Positions 23,316-26,523 of a DNA stretch of 26,523 nt are shown piece after piece; position 1 is the stretch's first letter; each line of letters begins with the position of its first letter. The position numbers and the translations under genes were made by a program. The DNA is from a virus, in IMG/VR virus record IMGVR_UViG_3300020160_003144, positions 1 to 26,523 of that record; one strand, given 5' to 3'. Below the pieces are notes generated by a model, which was not told the DNA's origin, did no database searches, and was given only the letters and a program-made list of their open reading frames with translations.

Positions 23316-23888
23316 ATGGATATTGAAAAACTAATGTTGTCCAAAGCCATAATGGATAAACACAACCAAATGGGTAGAGGTCAGGCTACAAACTCTTTAC
23401 CATCAATGCAACTTGAGAACTACGAAGTTCCTCAAGCAAAATATAATATACCCCAAGAAATGTTGGAAAGTGTTCCAAGACCTATGGCACCTCCAATGTC
23501 CAATCCTTCTAAGGGATTTGCAAAACCATCAGTTGACGCAATCAAAAATTCACGTCTACCAGATGAAATAAAAAAACTTATGATTGAACACCCAATCGAT
23601 ACTCCTAATAGTATGTCAGGGCCAACACTTTCAGATGATTTAGTAGAGAAAGCAGCAAGATTGATGAAGAATAATTTGTTTGAAGAACAAAAAAATCCTA
23701 CAAGTAAGTCTCAACCAATTCCGCAGTCATCAGATTTAAAAAAGATGATTAAAGAGGCTGTGAGAGAAGTTATGATGGAAAACAATATGTTAGTAGAATC
23801 AACCGAAAAGACCACCGACACCTTTAAATTCCAAGTTGGGAAACACATTTTTGAAGGTAAGTTGACAAAGATAAAAAAATTATCATAG
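23316..23888 (+). CDS. Unknown phage protein, possible head or scaffold component
   Basis: This protein of 190 residues is rich in Pro, Met and Lys in its first half (SVPRPMAPPMSNPSKGFAKP) and so probably disordered there. The last 55 residues are more ordered: a helix DLKKMIKEAVREVMMEN followed by a β-rich end (DTFKFQVGKHIFEGKLTKIK). The helix resembles one in the protein at 21355-22152. No catalytic residues are seen. It starts five bases after the previous stop and is the last of five tightly spaced genes. The role is unknown; a scaffold or packaging role is only a guess from its position. Confidence 0.5.
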   Translation: MDIEKLMLSKAIMDKHNQMGRGQATNSLPSMQLENYEVPQAKYNIPQEMLESVPRPMAPPMSNPSKGFAKPSVDAIKNSRLPDEIKKLMIEHPIDTPNSMSGPTLSDDLVEKAARLMKNNLFEEQKNPTSKSQPIPQSSDLKKMIKEAVREVMMENNMLVESTEKTTDTFKFQVGKHIFEGKLTKIKKLS

Positions 23889-23919
23889 TCCTTTCTTAAG
23901 TCAGACATATTTCCTATAT

Positions 23920-23934
23920 TTTGTTTTAAACAAA
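23920..23934. promoter_or_regulatory. 15-base palindrome upstream of glycosyltransferase gene
   Basis: TTTGTTT and AAACAAA are perfect complements around one base, nine bases before the ATG at 23944, in a 55-base gap with no TATTTAT element. It may be an operator or promoter region. A/T-only palindromes are common in such DNA, so the call is weak. Confidence 0.25.
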
Positions 23935-23943
23935 GTATTATAT

Positions 23944-25158
23944 ATGTCAAAAATCAATGTATTATGTATTCCATCCGACCGTTCAGGTGTTGGTAAATTT
24001 CGTTCAGTAGAACCTCACGTTTTTTTACAACAGAAATACCCTGAAGATTTTTTTGTCGAGATAGATTACCAACCACCATTTGACAATTTAGATTTCTATA
24101 AAAAATATCAAATTGTACATTTCCATAGAAGTATCAGTCCAAATTTCGAAGCATCTTACGAACTTGTTGGGAAGTTAAATAAAATGGGTATTATCACAAT
24201 TTGTGATATCGATGATTATTGGGCACCGACAAAAGACCATCCTATTCACGACATTATTATGTATCATAAAATCAACGAGAAAATTGTTGAGAGTCTAAGA
24301 GGTGCACAATATATCACAACAACCACAAAAGTTTTTGCTGACGAAATTAAAAAAATTAATAAAAACGTTATCGTTTTTCCAAACGCAATCAATCCCCAAG
24401 AACCACAGTTTAAAGAGATTACAGAAGAATCTGATAAAGTCAGGATTGGATGGTTGGGAGGTTCTTCACATATTGCCGACTTAAAATTGTTAGACAAGTC
24501 ATTTAATAAATTAATTCATCTTAAGGATAAAACACAATACGTACTTTGTGGTTTTGACACTCGTGGAACTATCACTGAAATTAACTCTGCGACAGGAGAA
24601 CAAAATCAAAGACCAATTAAACCTGAAGAATCGGTTTGGGCTCGTTATGAGGAAATCTTTACACAAAACTATAAAACAATTTCTGATGAGTTCAAATCCA
24701 AACTAATGAAATTTGAACAATTGGACTATCCTGAGTTTGCTGACCAACCATATAGAAGAGTTTGGACTTTACCTGTAACATCTTACGCTAAGAACTATTC
24801 TAAATTTGACGTTTCTTTAGCTCCAATCAAAAACCATATGTTTAATAGAATGAAGTCACAACTAAAAGTTATTGAGGCAGGATTTTACAAAAAAGCAATA
24901 GTTGCTTCCAAAATTGGTCCATATACCATAGATTTGAAACATTGTTTGGACAAAGGACAATTTATTAACGGCAATGCTATGTTAGTTGATGAATTTGATA
25001 ATGTTCACGGTTGGGCAAAATATTTGGAAAAATTAATCAAAAATCCTAATTTGGTTAAAGATATGGGTGAAAGATTATATGAGACCGTAAAGGACCAATA
25101 TGATTTGAATAACGTAACAAAAGAACGTGCTGAGTTTTACAAAAGTTTAATTAAATAA
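23944..25158 (+). CDS. GT-B fold glycosyltransferase, GT4-like
   Basis: This protein of 404 residues looks like a GT-B glycosyltransferase. The N-terminal half has MSKINVLCIPSDRSGVGKFR and an IVHFHRSISPN turn; the C-terminal half has VRIGWLGGSSHIADLKLLDK (about 166-185), a typical 'I.W.GG..H..DL' donor-domain start, and NRMKSQLKVIEAGFYKKAIV (about 301-320), the 'K..E....g.p.v.S' donor-binding loop with KVIEAG. The donor and acceptor are unknown. The gene is separated from the minus-strand glycosyltransferase block but could serve the same product. It is followed after one base by the exonuclease gene. A role in altering host surface or phage glycans is inference. Confidence 0.75.
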   Translation: MSKINVLCIPSDRSGVGKFRSVEPHVFLQQKYPEDFFVEIDYQPPFDNLDFYKKYQIVHFHRSISPNFEASYELVGKLNKMGIITICDIDDYWAPTKDHPIHDIIMYHKINEKIVESLRGAQYITTTTKVFADEIKKINKNVIVFPNAINPQEPQFKEITEESDKVRIGWLGGSSHIADLKLLDKSFNKLIHLKDKTQYVLCGFDTRGTITEINSATGEQNQRPIKPEESVWARYEEIFTQNYKTISDEFKSKLMKFEQLDYPEFADQPYRRVWTLPVTSYAKNYSKFDVSLAPIKNHMFNRMKSQLKVIEAGFYKKAIVASKIGPYTIDLKHCLDKGQFINGNAMLVDEFDNVHGWAKYLEKLIKNPNLVKDMGERLYETVKDQYDLNNVTKERAEFYKSLIK

Positions 25159-25159
25159 A

Positions 25160-25870
25160 ATGATAAAAATACCAATACATAAAATCTTGTTTTTAGACAT
25201 CGAAACTGTTGGTCTCGAAAAAGACTACGATGAATGTGTAAAAAAACACCCTTTGATTTCACATCAATTTGACAACTACTTTGATTGGTTTTTGAAAAGG
25301 TTTCCTGAAGATAAAGAAATTGTTGATGACCAAAAAAATAAAGTATTTGCATCAAGAGCGGCATTAGTTCCTGAGTTTGCAAAAATTATTTGTTTGAGTG
25401 TCGCATTTGTTATGGAAAATGGAGATATTAAAAAACAAAGTTTTTCTAACGACAATGAAAGAGATTTATTAATTGATTGTCAAAAATTGCTTGACAGATG
25501 TGGTAGATTAGATTTTTGGTTGTGTGGTCATAATTTAAAAAACTTTGATATTCCAATGTTAGCAAAAAGAATGATAATAAATGGATTAGAACCACCATCA
25601 ATCTTACCATCATATGACACCAAACCTTGGGAAATGAAAGTCATTGATACAAGAGAAATTTGGCAATACGGTGCTTATACTCACATCGGTTCCTTAGATT
25701 TATTGTGTGCCTGTATGGAAGTTCCAACATCAAAGGCTGGTGAAGTAACTGGAGATAAAGTTCACCAAGCATATTGGTATGAAAATAAATTAAAAGAAAT
25801 TACTGAATATTGTGAAAGAGATGTTCAGGTATTAATAGATGTAGTACAAAAATTAAAACAATTATTATGA
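25160..25870 (+). CDS. DnaQ-like 3'-5' exonuclease
   Basis: This protein of 236 residues is a predicted DEDD-family 3'-5' exonuclease related to the proofreading domain of family B polymerases. Exo I is LFLDIETVGL (about 9-18), Exo II is CGHNLKNFDIPML (near 129-141), and Exo III is EYCERDVQVL (near 219-228), with Y, R and D in the usual 'Y...D' order. Separate exonucleases of this kind occur beside the phage polymerase set and may act in repair, recombination or nucleotide recycling. The last codons overlap the dUTPase start by four bases (ATGA), suggesting coupled translation of two DNA-metabolism proteins. Confidence 0.85.
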   Translation: MIKIPIHKILFLDIETVGLEKDYDECVKKHPLISHQFDNYFDWFLKRFPEDKEIVDDQKNKVFASRAALVPEFAKIICLSVAFVMENGDIKKQSFSNDNERDLLIDCQKLLDRCGRLDFWLCGHNLKNFDIPMLAKRMIINGLEPPSILPSYDTKPWEMKVIDTREIWQYGAYTHIGSLDLLCACMEVPTSKAGEVTGDKVHQAYWYENKLKEITEYCERDVQVLIDVVQKLKQLL

Positions 25871-26481
25871 ACGACACTGAATTACACGAAGACTTCGAAT
25901 TAAATGAAGAAGTAAAAAACTTGTTCGAGGAGATAAAAAAAATAGGACAAAACGAAGGTGATGAAATGACAAAAGAAATTGAAGAACGTTTAGGTTTTTC
26001 TCTTCACGAATTTGAATCAGCACTTTATGACGCTCTTAACAAAAAACCAATAATTTACAAAAAATTACATCCAGATGCCGTTGAGCCATCTTATGCATAC
26101 GAGACTGATTCAGGATTTGATTTGTTATCGGTTGAACAAATTCAATTTTTACCTTTCGAAAGAAAATTAGTACCAACAGGTTTATCTTTTAGTATACCAG
26201 AAGGTTTTGAAATCCAAATTAGAACCAAAAGTGGATTGGCTTTAAAACAAGGACTTGTGGTTTTGAACAGTCCTGGTACAATTGACCAAGGTTATACTGG
26301 CGAAATAAAAGTAATATTAATGAATATGAATAACACCCCAATGACTGTAAACAAAGGCCAAAAAATTGCACAAGGTGTTCTATGTTCTGTTGAGTCAGGG
26401 AAAAAAATATATTTTGAAGAAACTTCTGAAATTGAAGAAAAAGATAGAAATGATAATGGATTTGGTTCAACAGGAATTTAA
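25867..26481 (+). CDS. dut: dUTPase (trimeric type) with an N-terminal helical extension
   Basis: This enzyme converts dUTP to dUMP and pyrophosphate, limiting uracil in DNA and feeding dTMP synthesis. The five trimeric-dUTPase motifs are present: I YETDSGFDLL, II RTKSGLALKQGL, III LNSPGTIDQGYTGEIKVILM, IV GQKIAQGVL, V RNDNGFGSTG at the C-terminus. Motif III holds the catalytic Asp and Tyr. The family core is about 140-150 residues. This protein has 204, the extra being an acidic helical N-terminus (residues 1-57, with EDFELNEEVKNLFEEIKKIG). An ATG inside the extension (about residue 35, DEMTKEI) could be a secondary start. The extension may bind a partner or be disordered. Confidence 0.93.
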   Translation: MNDTELHEDFELNEEVKNLFEEIKKIGQNEGDEMTKEIEERLGFSLHEFESALYDALNKKPIIYKKLHPDAVEPSYAYETDSGFDLLSVEQIQFLPFERKLVPTGLSFSIPEGFEIQIRTKSGLALKQGLVVLNSPGTIDQGYTGEIKVILMNMNNTPMTVNKGQKIAQGVLCSVESGKKIYFEETSEIEEKDRNDNGFGSTGI

Positions 26482-26482
26482 T

Positions 26483-26523
26483 ATGGAATTAAATTATATA
26501 CAAAACCTAAGTCCAATTTTACC
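26483..26523 (+). CDS. Start of a further gene, cut by the right edge
   Basis: An ATG one base after the dUTPase stop opens a frame read as MELNYIQNLSPIL with no stop before the edge. The tight spacing matches the rest of this series, so it is probably the next co-transcribed gene. Only 13 codons are visible, so nothing can be said of its function. Confidence 0.45.
   Translation, partial: MELNYIQNLSPIL

Overview
The window is a gene-dense, AT-rich stretch of a T4-like contractile-tailed bacteriophage (Caudoviricetes, myovirus morphology). The evidence is a T4 gp18-type tail sheath protein, probable neck and tail-completion proteins, a family B DNA polymerase with exonuclease and polymerase motifs, an SNF2-type helicase, a DnaQ-like exonuclease and a dUTPase. 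No tRNA, rRNA, CRISPR array, integrase or transposase was seen. Most genes lack a Shine-Dalgarno sequence and start after short A/T-rich leaders (e.g. TTTAAAATATG). This fits a Bacteroidota host, but the host assignment is inference.

Layout. (1) 1-4447, minus strand: a tail module of gp14-like neck protein, gp15-like tail completion protein and a large tail sheath gene cut by the left edge. A 54-codon ribbon-helix-helix gene on the plus strand (2728-2892) lies between the sheath and gp15-like genes. (2) 4508-9308, plus strand: SNF2 helicase, a Mn-type superoxide dismutase fused to an unrecognised C-terminal region, a gp13-like neck protein and a small probable virion protein. (3) 9295-21303, minus strand, transcribed right to left: two Thr/Pro-repeat (mucin-like) virion proteins, an intrinsic terminator, four translationally coupled glycosyltransferase genes (GT60-like, GT25-like, and two HtrL/YibB-like, one fused to a second GT-A domain), a small probable virion protein, DNA polymerase and a small HsdS-like protein. 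(4) 21355-26523, plus strand: five small genes of unknown or virion-related role (one a stand-alone WYL-like domain), a GT-B glycosyltransferase, a 3'-5' exonuclease, a dUTPase and the start of a further gene.

How the parts may work together. The most interesting hypothesis is a phage-encoded O-glycosylation cassette. Two proteins with long Thr/Pro/Asn linkers, resembling mucin stalks between adhesin-like domains, sit directly upstream of a GT60-family homologue. Characterised eukaryotic GT60 enzymes transfer GlcNAc to protein hydroxyl groups (Skp1 hydroxyproline, trypanosome mucin threonine). Three further transferases that could extend a glycan follow.

A second pattern is a repeated cis-element with core TATTTAT, always in the sense orientation, upstream of nine genes that open a transcription block. 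In three cases it lies in the loop of a short inverted repeat. It is the reverse complement of the T4 late-promoter core, so it is either a lineage-specific promoter or start-site element, or an RNA operator.
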